A stretch of DNA of 64,000 bases, taken from contig CM046853.1 in assembly GCA_025617745.1 (NCBI GenBank), positions 627,501-691,500 on the forward strand, written 5' to 3'. Positions 1-11,310 of this stretch are shown in pieces. Positions within the stretch are counted from its first letter, which is position 1. Every line of letters begins with the position of its first letter. The DNA comes from Heliocidaris erythrogramma. Taxonomy: Eukaryota > Echinodermata > Echinoidea > Camarodonta > Echinometridae. The notes beneath the pieces are model-generated. The model worked only from the letters and a program-made list of their open reading frames with translations, had not been told where the DNA came from and ran no database searches. The position numbers and the translations under genes were made by a program.

Positions 1-1283
1 AAGAAAGGAAGGGAGAGAGGAGGGAGGAGGGGGAGGGAGGAGGGAGGAGGGGGAGGGAGGAGGGAGGAGGGGGAGGGAGGGAGGAGGAGGGGAGGGAGGG
101 AGGAGGAGGGGGAGGGAGGGAGGAGGAGGGGGAGGGAGGAGGAGGAGGGGAGGGAGGGAGGAGGAGGGGGAGGGAGGGAGGAGGAGGGGGAGGGAGGGAG
201 GAGGAGGGGAGGGAGGGAGGGGGAGGGAGGGAGGGGGAGGGAGGGGGGAGGGGAGGGGAGGGAGGGGAGGGAGGGGAGGGAGGGGAGGGAGGGGAAGGAG
301 GGAGGAGGGGAAGGAGGGGAAGGAGGGGAAGGAGGGGAAGGAGGGGAAGAGGGGAGGAGGGGAAGAGGGGAAGAGGGGAAGAGGGGAAGGAGGGAAGAGG
401 GGAAGGAGGGAAGAGGGGAAGGAGGGAAGAGGGGAGGAGGTAGGGAGGAGGGGAGGAGGTAGGGAGGTAGGGAGGAGGGGAGGTGGGAGGAGGGGAGGTT
501 GGGAGGGAGGGAGGACGGGGAGGGAGGACGGGGAGGGAGGAGGGGGGAGGGTGGGAGGGAGGGAGGACGGGGAGGGAGGAGGTAGGGAGGAGGGGAGGAG
601 GTAGGGAGGTAGGGAGGAGGGGAGGTGGGAGGAGGGGAGGGAGGGGGGAGGGAGGGGAGGGGGGGAGGGAGGGGAGGGGGAGGGAGGGAGGGGAGGGAGG
701 GAGGGAGGGAGGGGAGGGAGGGAGGAGGGGGGGGAGGGAGGAGGGAGGGGAGGGAGGAGGGGAGGGAGGAGGGGAGGGAGGGAGGGGGAAAGGAGGGAGG
801 GAGGGAGAAAGGAGGGAGGGAAGGAAGAGGGAGGGAGGAAGAGGGAAGAGGGGAGGAGGTAGGGAGGAGGGGAGGAGGGAGGGAGGTAGGGAGGAGGGGA
901 GGTGGGAGGAGGGGAGGAGGGGAGGTGGGAGGAGGGGAGGGTGGGAGGGAGGGAGGACGGGGAGGGAGGAGGGGGGAGGGTGGGAGGGAGGGGTAGGGGA
1001 GGGAGGGGTAGGGAGGGAGGGGTAGGGGAGGGAGGGGTAGGGAGGGAGGGGTAGGGAGGGAGGGGTAGGGAGGGGCAGGGGAGGGGTAGGGAGGGGCAGG
1101 GGAGGGGTAGGGAGGGGCAGGGGAGGGAGGGAGGGGCAGGGGAGGGAGGGAGGGGCAGGGGAGGGAGGGAGGGGCAGGGGAGGGAGGGAGGGGCAGGGGA
1201 GGGAGGGAGGGGCAGGGGAGGGAGGGAGGGGTAGGGGAGGGAGGGAGGGGATGGGAGGGAGGGAGGAGGGGAGGGAAGGAAGG
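1..1283. repeat. G-rich polypurine simple repeat (GGGA/GGAGG)n
   Basis: Almost every base is G or A on the plus strand, built from GGGAGG, GGAGGGG, GGGGAA and GGGCAGG words whose period drifts along the tract. Sub-blocks are visible: GGAGG-rich (1-240), GGGGAAG-rich (280-430), GGTAGGGAGG-rich (430-640) and GGGGCAGGGGAGG-rich (1070-1240). Runs of three or more G recur continuously, so quadruplex or triplex formation is possible. Open frames here encode only Gly/Arg/Glu strings and are not genes. The tract continues beyond the left edge. Confidence 0.97.
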
Positions 1284-3480
1284 CATGTGTACATGTAGAC
1301 CATAACATGTTGTGCTATCTAGCAAAGCATGACACCAACATGTGAAAAGGCACCTTGATACATGAGATTTCCCCATTGGGCCCCAAAATTTAAAAAAAAT
1401 GACCCAAATTGCCCTGCCAGGTCAACAAAATACCTTTGTAGTCAGTGTAAAAGGTATGATACAAACTGTCTTATCACTGCGATATGTAGTCAGCATGACA
1501 CATCATTGACTATTCTTTATAAATTTCTTACATGTGTACATGTGAATGCCTATAAACCAATAGCTAAAGTGAGAATGATATTTTATTTTGTTAAGTTGCC
1601 TTTTATAGAGGCTTACTTTGTTTTATTCCATTTAAATTGCAATATTCGATATTTTCCCCCAGCAACATCAAAAGATAAATCCTTAAATATTAAGAATGTA
1701 ATAAAATACATGTACAGGAAAGAAGAGTCTAATATTCATACATGTAAATGCATCTTTGTGCTAGCAGTGTGTAATGCATTTAATGTAATGTCGTGATTGC
1801 GAGTGCTGAAGAAACAGGAGTAAAACAATAAGAAAGAAAATCAAAGTAGTGATACATGTGTAAGTTTGTACAGTGTAGATTCACATGTTAAAAACAACTT
1901 TTTAAAGCAGAGTGTGATAAGCAATACAAACCCTGCATTTCAACATTGCACTTGGTATTACACCAGAATTGCTAATCTGAGAAGAAAGTAAAATAATACC
2001 CAGACTCAATCATCACCAGTCTGCCACAAGATACATGTAGTTATACCTGAACTATCATGATTACCAATCTTATTACATAGAAACATTGTCTGTGACAATG
2101 AAAACGACACACAATGAAATCAATGTTTATCCCAATGTATGATGTTATAAATGCCATTGACATTGATGGCACTTATCTTTTTTTTTTACCATATAAGATT
2201 TTCAAATATAATGGGTCAACAAAACAAAAATCATTCAACCAAACTGTGTCATTAAAAAATATTTTTTATTTGAGAGTATGCAGCTCATGGAAAATGCCTG
2301 TTAATAAAGGGCTTTATTCTCTTGCATTATACTCTGTAATGTACACAAAACAATCTTCAGTATACAAATGTGTGATGTTGTTTCAGTTCATGTATCAGGA
2401 TGACAAATCACTGGACTATCATCCTTACACAACTACATGTTAGCATACTACAACTAGTACTACTACACAAAATTACCCCCACGCAAAATTGTACATGTAC
2501 ACCCCGGACAACGCTCCTTCATGACAACTACCCTCCCCCTGAAAAAATGATCTTAATTACCCTCTGGCGTCAACCTAAGGAAAACTTAACAATTCAAATA
2601 GAGGGTAATTGTTAGAGTGGGAGTAGTTGTAAGGAAGGGGGGGGGTCTTGTCGTCCTGGTAGAGAGTGGTTATTTTTAAAATACAAAGAAATAATATATT
2701 CTCCCCTAGAACTATACTGCCAGACAATCAAATTGGATGAAGGGTAAAGAAATTCATAACTTCCTGATTATTCATCTGATCTGTAAAACCTTTTCTCTAA
2801 TTCTGATTTTCTTTGATGTTTTGCTATCAAAGAGTGATTTGCTTCAATCAAATTTAGCCCATGCCTTCCCACACACCTGTAAAGCATGTCTAGTTAATAG
2901 TTAAAAGCACATACATCTATACATTTATGGGTACCTTGAACAAAATTGCATTATCTTCTTTTTTCTTTCCTTTGAAGGTGCATGTACTATACATACAGGT
3001 GTATATCTATAAGCTAGGATAGATGCTAGAGGTAAAATAGACTAATTGGATTTTAAAAGACTACATGTAGGTCTTTAAATATAATACAAAGAGTATTTTT
3101 AGAGCTTGTCCCAGACATATTGAAGAACTGCCATTGGCTGAAATATATTAACCATGTGTAAATAAAATCTAACTTAGTTCCACCTCTGATGCAAAATCAA
3201 TTAATGGTGTGATGAATAACAAGATAACCAAGAAACAAACATTGAAAAGTTTCTTACAAACATATTTAATGACTGAGGCATTGTACATGTAGTTAAAGTG
3301 CATACATTTATACCAAACTAACTAGGGTCCTTATGGATTGAAACAAACAAGGCCTGTGAAAGTTTAGATTAATTTGATCACTTTGGACAGTGAAGCATTA
3401 AGCACAAAGCAGAATTTAACTTTTCAGCACCCCAAACTCGTTACATCAAGATTTTGATGACACTTTTTTAAAAAACCCTA
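1284..3480. other. AT-rich non-coding stretch, no gene seen
   Basis: I see no exon-like open frame with splice sites and no recognisable protein. ACATGTA-type words are frequent. A weak, imperfect inverted arrangement of C-rich and G-rich text occurs around 2470-2645, ending in a G run at 2637-2646, but no clear element boundaries are visible. Confidence 0.6.
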
Positions 3481-3635
3481 TTGCTCAGCAGCTCAGTCAT
3501 CCGTTGCAGAGTTATGAATAAGATATCATTATAGAAAGAAACAAAAAATCGAGATCAAATTGGTTAGACTTTTTTTCATTAAAGCTACCAAAGTTGGGTA
3601 CGTACAATTTCTAAAAATACAAACTGTAAAGTATA
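3481..3635 (+). repeat. Dispersed repeat, copy A
   Basis: Text beginning near GCTCAGTCATCC and running through GTTATGAATAAG and ATCATTA recurs, diverged, at 4476-4653 in the same orientation. Both copies end in an AAAGTTGGGTA / AAATTTGGGTG segment followed by CACTGTAGTATA-like text. It is an interspersed repeat of unknown family. Confidence 0.6.
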
Positions 3636-4212
3636 ACAGTAAATTCCACACTTCTTTAACTTATTGCTATCAGATGACCTTTATAGGAACATGTCCCAAT
3701 TGTAATGATGTGGCATTACAATTTGGCTTAATTTGCATGAATCTCCTTTGAAGTGCTTGAAAAAGTACTGAAAAGTTTCAATTTTTTATTACGTTTAAAA
3801 AGAGGATTATTCCTCTTGTTTTCCCTTGTATTCTAAATTTACTTTAAACTGACAAACTTCTTGTTTCATGATATCTACAAATTTTCTGCTCATATGTCCA
3901 TTTTCACTTGCACAAGGTGCACAAGCTATTTTATCTTGAATGGCACATGAAGGTTCACTAACCCCAAAGATTGTCTATTTTAATATGAATCAATAACAAA
4001 GGCTTATATTAAACAAAGGGATGCTAATAAAGTCAAGATTCTATCATCATGACAAAAAATATATATCTTGCTTGTGTAATAAGCTGATTTGGGAATTTGA
4101 GAACAACTTTTCTACTCAAGTGAACAAATCAATTTAAATGACCCAGCAATTGTTTTCAGATTAAAATAACAAATGCACATGGCTTTTGACCCACATTCGT
4201 TGCTTCAGTCCA

Positions 4213-4466
4213 AATAGACCGCTTCTGTAATGTATACATATTTATGCACATATATTGTCTGAGCGCCTAGTGACGAGCTATTCCATTAACCTGCTTTTTA
4301 TAAATGAGCTTCAAGGCTTGGAATCCAGTTTGCATACATTATTTGTTGCTGTGTTTGGCAAGCCTCCGGCAAGCTTTCAGGTTGTCAAGAACCTTTGTGA
4401 ATTTTAACAGGTGGATGTAATAGTTCATTACTAGGAGTTTGAATGCATTACGAAAAATGGCCTGTT
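4213..4466. mobile_element. MITE-like element, AATAGACCGC family, copy 1
   Basis: The left end AATAGACCGCTTCTGTAATG matches the terminal repeat of the better-preserved copy at 27395-27636. The body (CTATTCCATTAACCTG, GGAATCCAGTTTGCATACAT, CTTTCAGGTTGTCAAGAAC) is shared with copies at 26541-26760 and, inverted, at 27395-27636. The right terminus is degenerate (GCATTACGAAAAATGG). No coding capacity is visible, so this is a non-autonomous DNA element. Confidence 0.7.
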
Positions 4467-4475
4467 CTCTTTAAA

Positions 4476-4653
4476 AAGCTTGCTGCTTAGTCATCCATGG
4501 CAGCACGGTTATGAATAAGGGATCATTAGACAGAATATGAGATACTCTTTGTCATGAGATAAATTTCAAGGTCACATAGGGGTGTGACTTTTTAATTAGA
4601 AGCTAAAAAATTTGGGTGTACTCTATTTTTTGTGATACGCACTGTAGTATACT
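4476..4653 (+). repeat. Dispersed repeat, copy B
   Basis: Diverged second copy of the repeat at 3481-3635, abutting the right end of the AATAGACCGC element. Shared words include TTAGTCATCC, GGTTATGAATAAGG, AAATTTGGGTG and CACTGTAGTATA. Confidence 0.6.
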
Positions 4654-4680
4654 CACGCCTATCTATCTTTAGTTGATTAA

Positions 4681-4978
4681 CCCTCTAGCACTCAAACCGC
4701 CCAAAACCGCCCGTGTAGTTACTCCTCAAACCGCCCAAAATTGCCCGAGAACGCCTGTGGACTTTGACCCATTTAACAACGAATGTAGAGGATCAGGCAC
4801 AATAAAAGTGTGTGAGTGCTATCTTTAGATATAAACTGTTTAGAATCTGCGTTGCAACGATGCATTACTGCAGAGAGATTTTGCATATAGCAGAGAGACT
4901 ATTGCAATAGATGGTTAACTGAGGGGTGGTGTGAGGAGTAAATGACTACAATCTCCAGACTCTTCAAGTGCTAAAGGG
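4681..4978. mobile_element. piggyBac-like MITE with TTAA target duplication
   Basis: The 298-bp element is bounded by TTAA at 4677-4680 and 4979-4982. Its termini are CCCTCTAGCACTC on the left and AGTGCTAAAGGG on the right, inverted repeats of one another with one or two mismatches. TTAA duplication with CCC..GGG ends is the hallmark of the piggyBac superfamily. The interior has repeated AACCGCCCAAAA words and no open frame, so it must have been moved by a transposase encoded elsewhere. The superfamily call is inferred from the ends alone. Confidence 0.8.
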
Positions 4979-5006
4979 TTAACCACATGCAGTGGTGTTT
5001 CCTTCC

Positions 5007-5020
5007 AAACTAATGTAAAC
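5007..5020. repeat. 14-bp target-site duplication, left copy
   Basis: AAACTAATGTAAAC matches AAACTAATGTAAGC at 6344-6357 at 13 of 14 positions and flanks the element between them. Confidence 0.75.
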
Positions 5021-6343
5021 AAGAGCCCCAGGGGGCACGACGCTCACCTGAGGTGGATCAATTCACATCTGGTGCAGGGGCCCCTATAAAGCCACCCAGA
5101 AAAATTTCATGAACAACTTTCATTCTTCATCTATAGAGGTATCTCTATACACAATACCAAGTCTGAGCTTCCTACCAAGTTCAGTTAAATTCCAATCATG
5201 TGTTTTGGAGAAGAAGCTGAAAATGTAAAAAGTTTATGGATGGCGGACAACTTGCCCCCCCCCCCCCCCCCCCCCCCCCCCTCCAGTATGTTACCCCACA
5301 GACCCCCTATAGGGCCACCCAGAAAAAATTCATGGACAACTTTCATTTTTCGTCTATAGAGGTATCTCCATACACAATACCAAGTCTGAGCTATTCCTGG
5401 TTCTGGAGAAGAAGATGTTTGAAATTTACATAGCTTTTACACTTGGGGGCCCTCCCCCTGGGCCCCCCTGGAGGCCACATGTACCATTTTAGCAACTTTG
5501 GATCCCCTACCCCTAAGGATGATTCCTACCAAGTTTGGTTGAATTCCGATCATGTGTTTTGGAGAAGAAGATCAGAATGTACATTTTGCCTGGCAGCGCC
5601 CCCCCCCCCTCCAGTATGTTACCCCCACAGGGCCCCTATAGGGCCACTCAGAGAAATTTCATGAACAACATTCATTCTTCATCTATAGAGGTATCTCCAT
5701 ACACAATACCAAGTCTGAGCTATACCTGGTTCTGGAGAAGGAGATGTTTCAAATTTACATAGCTTTTACAATTGGGGGCCCTCCCCTGGGCCCCCTGGGG
5801 GCCACATGTACCATTTTAGCAACTTTGGATCCCCTACCCCTAAGGATGATTCCTACCAAGTTTGGTTGAATTCCAATCATGTGTTTTGGAGAAGAAGATC
5901 AGAATGTACATTTTGCCTGGCAGCGCCCCCCCCCCCCTCCAGTATGTTACCCCCACAGGGCCCCTATAGGGCCACTCAGAGAAATTTCATGAACAACATT
6001 CATTCTTCATCTATAGAGGTATCTCCATACACAATACCAAGTCTGAGCTATACCTGGTTCTGGAGAAGAAGATGTTTGAAATTTACATAGCTCTTACAAT
6101 TGGGGGCCCTCCCCCTGGGCCCCCCTGGGGGCCACATGTACCATTTTAGCAACTTTGGGTCCCCTACCCCTAAGGATGATTCCTACCAAGTTTGGTTGAA
6201 TTCCGATCATGGGTTTTGGAGAAGAAGATGAAAATGTAAAAAGTTAACGGACGACGGACGACGCACGACGCACGACGCACGACGGACGACGGACAAATTT
6301 CCATCGCAATAGCTCACTCGAGCCTTAGGCTCAGGTGAGCTAA
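5021..6343 (+). mobile_element. 1.3 kb repetitive element with internal tandem units and 3' hairpin
   Basis: The element begins AAGAGCCCCAGGGGGCACG with GCTCACCTGAGG just inside. It ends in a strong hairpin (6311-6341: AGCTCAC..GAGCC / GGCTC..GTGAGCT) followed by TAA. The 14-bp direct repeats outside both ends indicate insertion with target duplication. That length favours target-primed reverse transcription over rolling-circle movement, although hairpin plus CTAA also resembles a Helitron 3' end. The interior is 3-4 head-to-tail modules, anchored at GGTATCTCYATACACAATAC (5138, 5361, 5690, 6018; two spacings of 328-329 bp). Each has a C run and the phrase TCTGGAGAAGAAGATG. The repeated frames in it are not supported as a gene. 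Confidence 0.75.
6246..6292. repeat. GACGACGGAC / GACGCAC minisatellite
   Basis: Short head-to-tail ACGGACG/ACGCACG repeats just upstream of the terminal hairpin of the surrounding element. Confidence 0.85.
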
Positions 6344-6357
6344 AAACTAATGTAAGC
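6344..6357. repeat. 14-bp target-site duplication, right copy
   Basis: AAACTAATGTAAGC, 13/14 identical to 5007-5020. Confidence 0.75.
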
Positions 6358-6870
6358 ATGGACCATGACAGCAACTTGAATATAAATGTATCTACATGTA
6401 CTACCTACATGTTCTACCTACATGTACAAAATGGCTTAATCAAACAAAACACTATAATTTTCATTTGAAAATGTTTTAAGAGCCTGTAGAAACAAAAAAC
6501 AAATAATTGAAGTTGCCTTAAACTGGTAGAATTTAAACAGCACCATCTTAGGTTCATTCCTAACTCAAGATTATAATTAGAGATTATTTGCAGTTTATTT
6601 CGTATTTCAAGTAATGACTCGCTTGGAAAATAGTTACATTTTTTAATTTCAAACTATTACTTTTGACTTGCAAACATAGAAAATTGCCTGCAAGTAGATT
6701 CTAAGCTTCTACAAGGGAGAATGGTGCATGATGGGAAAATAAGAAGCACAAACATTTTCCAAATCCTGTTAGAAAGATGTCACTATAAAGAAAGATGTCA
6801 CTATTAAGAAGGGAACTGTAATTTAAATATTTCTTTTAGAGGAGACAAATGACCACAAAGTCTTTTGCTT

Positions 6871-6989
6871 TTGATCAGGAGTTGGACTACGGCAGCTCTT
6901 TGTATTCGCCTACAAACTGACTCTGATCGGACCCGGGTTCCAATCTCAGCCACGTCTTTTGGATGGTGATATTAAAGCTCGGTCCCAGA
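6871..6989 (+). mobile_element. tRNA-derived SINE fragment
   Basis: GGACCCGGGTTCCAATCTCAG at 6928-6949 resembles a Pol III B box (GGTTCNANTCC). It is followed by CCACGTCTTTTGGATGGTGA and TTAAAGCTCGGTCCCAGAC, a tRNA-unrelated body of the kind seen in invertebrate SINEs. The upstream GTTGGACTACGGCAGC part resembles an anticodon-arm region, but no A box or complete cloverleaf is evident. It is a decayed fragment. Confidence 0.55.
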
Positions 6990-9193
6990 CTCAAAACTCA
7001 AATTACCTATACACACACATATTTTGCTCCAAATATTAGGGTTTCCATGCTGCTGTAGTATATTCAAAATAGGAGCTTCAAAATTTCAAATGTTACTCCT
7101 ATAAAGAAATATTGCAAGTTTAATTACATTATCAACGCAGAGAAGTATAGAAAAAGGGCACGCTCGTAACCCAAGTCCTTGAGAGGGACTTTTATGTAAT
7201 ATTTTTTTTCCTTCATACTCCTTAACAATTAACCCACAGAATGCCCTGGATATTTTGGGGGGTTGATTCTAGTGGTACACAAATTATTTTAGCTCATTGG
7301 TCTCCTTGAAAATGAAAATTCAAAAGTAAACAATTATGGCCATTCTTGTATTTTGACATTTTGCTACATGTAACCTACTGAAGGTGCATTCATGAAACTT
7401 TTAAAGTGAAAATCAGTAACATATAACCTTAATGAGAATTGCTGATTTGAAACACAGTACCATGTTCATAAGAGTTGGAGGAGGGCAAAAGGTGGTTTTA
7501 CATTCACTATGCAATAGTTCTACAGCACAGACTATACTGGTGTTGAACATTTACACCAAACTATATTTTGGCTTCAACCTCGGCTTACCAGTTTCTTATT
7601 GTTTGTAGCAATTTTTACTAGCATAACGCAAAAATCCTCTACTTGCAGCCCATGTAGTCTACAGCCATATAGTTCAGACCCTGCACTGTACAATGTTGCT
7701 GTTTGTGATGAGTAATGTAAGGTGTGTGCTTGCAGATTAATGGTGCACTACATGAATGTAAAGCATCATGTTTGAAATCTCTAAATTGCCTTCATGCAAG
7801 TTCAGAGAACCAGATTGGGCAAAACAGTTTCAGAATGCGCCCTATTAGAAGTAAGAGATACATGTATACAATCTCAAAGAACGCAACAATGTTTTAAACA
7901 AAATGAATTAAAAAGTTTATGAATAGATTTTAAAAAACAGAGATTAGAAATAAATATGATTTTGCTTAAACTTTCCAATTTGTGTTTAGAGCAGATTAGA
8001 ACTGTAGAACACAAAATAAACTTATTTTTATTTTCCTTGAAAATGTTTAGTAGTATCTCTATACATGTATTAAGAGAAACATCTTTAGGCCTATCTTTGC
8101 AAGTAAACTGCCTTCTAGTTCCACTGTCACTGTCACTACATTGAACGCTTATGTGCAGACATAGAATTGAGACAATTTACTCTGAACTTTTTGCAATATT
8201 GTCATCAAAAATCAAGATAGAGAAAAACATAAGGGTATGAACTTATTGAACTATCTACTACATGTACATTACATCACTATATACTACACTGTACAGTTAC
8301 ATGTAATGTCTCACTAAAACCCACGTCCATGTTAAAGATGTTGCTTCAATTTAGTACATTTTTGCGCTTTTGTTACTATACATTAGTATAACTTGAATAA
8401 TTTCAAATATCTACCACCACTTCAACATTATTTGTTTACCTACAAAACTGCGTCAATATTGTGATCTTAATATTATAGAAGAATGCAAAATGCAAGCAAT
8501 GTAACACAAAACTAGGCTTCTACATGTACATGTACCATACAGTCGACATATAGTACTCATCACACAACATCTTACTGTGCTGTTATTTGTCAATTCAAAA
8601 ACACAGGTTTCCATCTAGCAAATTAGATAACAAGGTGGGATCAGAGTTCATTTCCCAATAGTCTCTGTCTCAGCATACTTCCTTGAAAACTAACAAAAGG
8701 ACCATGCAGACAGACAGAGGTCTTGGCATACAAGTATCATGCAAATATGTAGGCCTAAAATACAGTAGGCCTACTTACCATTAACAGGGGATAAGCCTAC
8801 ATGTACAATGGATCTGTTTTCTTACAATTATAGAACAAAGTGTGATTCCTATTAACTAAAGGAGTGAGTGTGTGATTTTTTTTTTCTTCCCCAAGTGTAC
8901 TTTGTAAAGATTACTTGACTGTAGGATGGGGAAATTTCAGGTCATTACATCAAGTGCATTGGTTGCTGCATGCATGACCAGTGCAAAGACATGCAAAATC
9001 AAAGGTAACTTAAAAATCTTGAAGTATAAAAACAGTAACAATAATCACAGTGCAACAAATAACTGCTTGAAATTCAATTCAAATCAAAATAAAAAACAAA
9101 ATGAACACAATAAACATTCAAGAACAATGCATTTGTCTGAGGTAGTCCAAACTAAGATACATTGACAGATAAGATGCCCTGAATTGAACTTAC
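6990..9193. other. AT-rich non-coding stretch (probably Smad2/3 intron)
   Basis: No coding exon, RNA gene or bounded transposon recognised. It lies downstream, in the gene's direction, of the minus-strand Smad2/3 first exon, so it is probably intronic. Confidence 0.5.
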
Positions 9194-9250
9194 GCAGCTT
9201 TGGGATGGGGGTGTGGTATAAATTGTGCTCCACTCGTCACAAATGAAGAT
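9194..9250 (-). CDS. Candidate 57-nt internal exon of Smad2/3 (tentative)
   Basis: On the minus strand this segment is preceded by a pyrimidine-rich tract ending CTTTCAG| and followed by |GTAAGTTC, a near-consensus acceptor and donor. The length is 57 nt, a multiple of three. The Smad2/3 first exon ends two bases into a codon (AG|). Joining it to this segment gives an open frame, RSSFVTSGAQFIPHPHPKA, leaving the same phase. Vertebrate Smad2 has an in-phase optional exon in the MH1 domain at this junction, but the residues here do not resemble it. It could equally be a chance splice-like segment in an intron. Confidence 0.3.
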
Positions 9251-10851
9251 CTGAAAGCATGAGAATCAAGTCGAGAAAGAAAAAGAACATGTAGGTAAAG
9301 CAAAAAACACCACAGGCCCCGATCTACTGTGATATTATTCAATGACTTCTGTCTAGACTACTGTCTTGCTAGACATCAAGTCACAAAATAGTACATACAA
9401 CAGTATGAACAGCAGTCATGCATACTGGCACAAATGTAATTAGATTTAATGAGGTATAACTAAAAATCAAATGGAAATCAATTCTAATACATGGATAATT
9501 AATAAAATTGTCAAAGCATACATCTAGCAGCAAATTAAATATACAATTTAATGTAAACATCAGGGGAAATAAGAAAAGAGAACGGAAATATCTGAGACTC
9601 TATCATGATGTACGACCATCTGTTGATAAGTAACCTGTAGTACTTAACATCACACAACACCACATTTAAAGTATCATCATCAAAATCTGTGGATCATCCA
9701 ATTATACATTAAAAGAGCTACACTGTAGGAATTCACCATCAATATAATACATGTAGATAATTCTAATTATTCTACATAGATATATTTTAGGCTTACTTAA
9801 AGCTTCAGGCTATAAGATTTCTGTCTGTCAAGTCAGGCTTTGGTATAGAAATAACTACAAGAAAATTAGTCTGATTTGGGCCCAACAGTAGCAGCAAAAC
9901 CATTTTTATTCAGCAATCTATTCACCATAAATTACTGATCCTTGCTACATTAAAATATCTCCAAAGTGCATATGATCATCTTGTGTTGATCAGTTCTATA
10001 TCCCTTAAAACAGGCCATGGTGAATACACACACTACTTTTGACCAATAATTTTTAAACATTTCTCCACCCTCTGTATGCATACAAAAGTATCAAACTGGA
10101 AAAAATATAGCAATCTTCTGGGAAGATCATGTTCATGAAGCAAAGGCATATAGGCCTACATGTAGATTATCAATTATTTTCAAATCAATGACAATAACAA
10201 AAAATCATCATTGGAGCAATTACAAATGTGAAATTCAAATGCTTCTTCCACACAGCTGAGACAACGAATGAACCTCAAAAGAAAAAAACTCCACTCTCTA
10301 TAATGGAGTACAACTAAAGACCTTTTAATCTTTGATAGCATAAACATGTTTCAACTGAGTGAGCTCAGACAGCAAACAAACTTGGAGAGAACCAGTTTCT
10401 AGAGATAAGTAAGATGATCAGTGATAGCAGAAACATGTTTCTACAGAGCTGAGACAGTGATTACACCCAGGAACAACTGCCACTGGCAAAGCGTAAGATC
10501 AGGTGAATCTTTTATCAGTGATAGCAAAAATGTTTTTCCACAAAAGTATAAACTGAGGAAGAAGTGGAAAGACTCGGAAAGTAACAAAAGTAACAGAAAG
10601 AATAGTATTTTGAAACCCTGTGGAAACACACTTAAATAATGATCATATACTAGCTATATGTATTAATGAATGGGAGCAAAAAAAGGACCACACTCATGAT
10701 TTGTGTCAACAAAAATAAAGTCAAATCTTATCAAACCAGCACCCACCCAGAGCTCTTGAACCTGGGACGGGGAAGAAGTGCTCTAAAAATGCTTTAAAAA
10801 GTGATTTTTATCATAATTTGAATCACCAATATAAAAACTTCTACCTACTTC
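9251..10851. other. Non-coding stretch, nothing recognised
   Basis: AT-rich sequence without exon-like or transposon-end signals that I can support. Phrases around AGCTGAGAC and GATAGCA.AAACATGTTTC recur loosely between 10250 and 10540, suggesting an old local duplication. Confidence 0.45.
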
Positions 10852-11310
10852 TTGGTCTCTCTGATAAACAACTCATGTCAAAGCTCAAGTGAACTCAAAA
10901 CTTGGCCAGCTCATCTAGTTTTAGTCAGCAAAATGCATGATCACATCACCCTGGTCTTGAAAGAACTACACTGGCTCCCATTCAAGTATCGTATCCAGCA
11001 CAAGACTCCCGACCTTCAAGGACCTTCAAGGCCACAAACGGTCCAGCCCCATTATACCTACTATATACCAATAATTATACTATATATCAATAAGCAGGAA
11101 TACTCCTTCCAGATGACTTTGCTCGTCTTCTTAAAATCTGCTGAATGTACCTGCCTCACCTACAAAAACTTTCAGCGATAGAGCCTTTGACCATGCTGCC
11201 CAAAGTTCTGGAATGCTCTACCAGACACCCAAAGGTGTTCAATGTCTGCAGCAGAGTTCAAATGCAAACTGAAGGGCCATCTGTTTAAGGTGGCCTACTG
11301 TGATCAATAA
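10852..11310 (+). pseudogene. Decayed non-LTR retrotransposon reverse-transcriptase C-terminus
   Basis: Conceptual translation across frameshifts gives HDHITLVLKELHWLPFKYRI near 10937-10998. At 11177-11300 it gives DRAFDHAAQSSGMLYQ in one frame and a WNAL-PDT..SAAEFKCKLKGHLF reading in another. The K-LHWLP and (G)DRAF..AAP.WN.LP..FK..LK..LF blocks are characteristic of the region after the RT domain in CR1/L2-type LINEs. Several stops and frame changes show it is dead. The 5' part and 3' tail are missing. Confidence 0.8.

Noticed and set aside
483-1025. Long Gly/Arg/Glu-rich open frames
   Set aside because: Produced by the GGGAGG polypurine repeat. No start context, domain or codon structure.
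5236-6090. Repeated frames with FWRRRC and PKDDSYQVW peptides, looking like a repeat protein
   Set aside because: They come from the ~329-bp tandem modules of a transposable element. Frames break between modules and contain homopolymer C runs.
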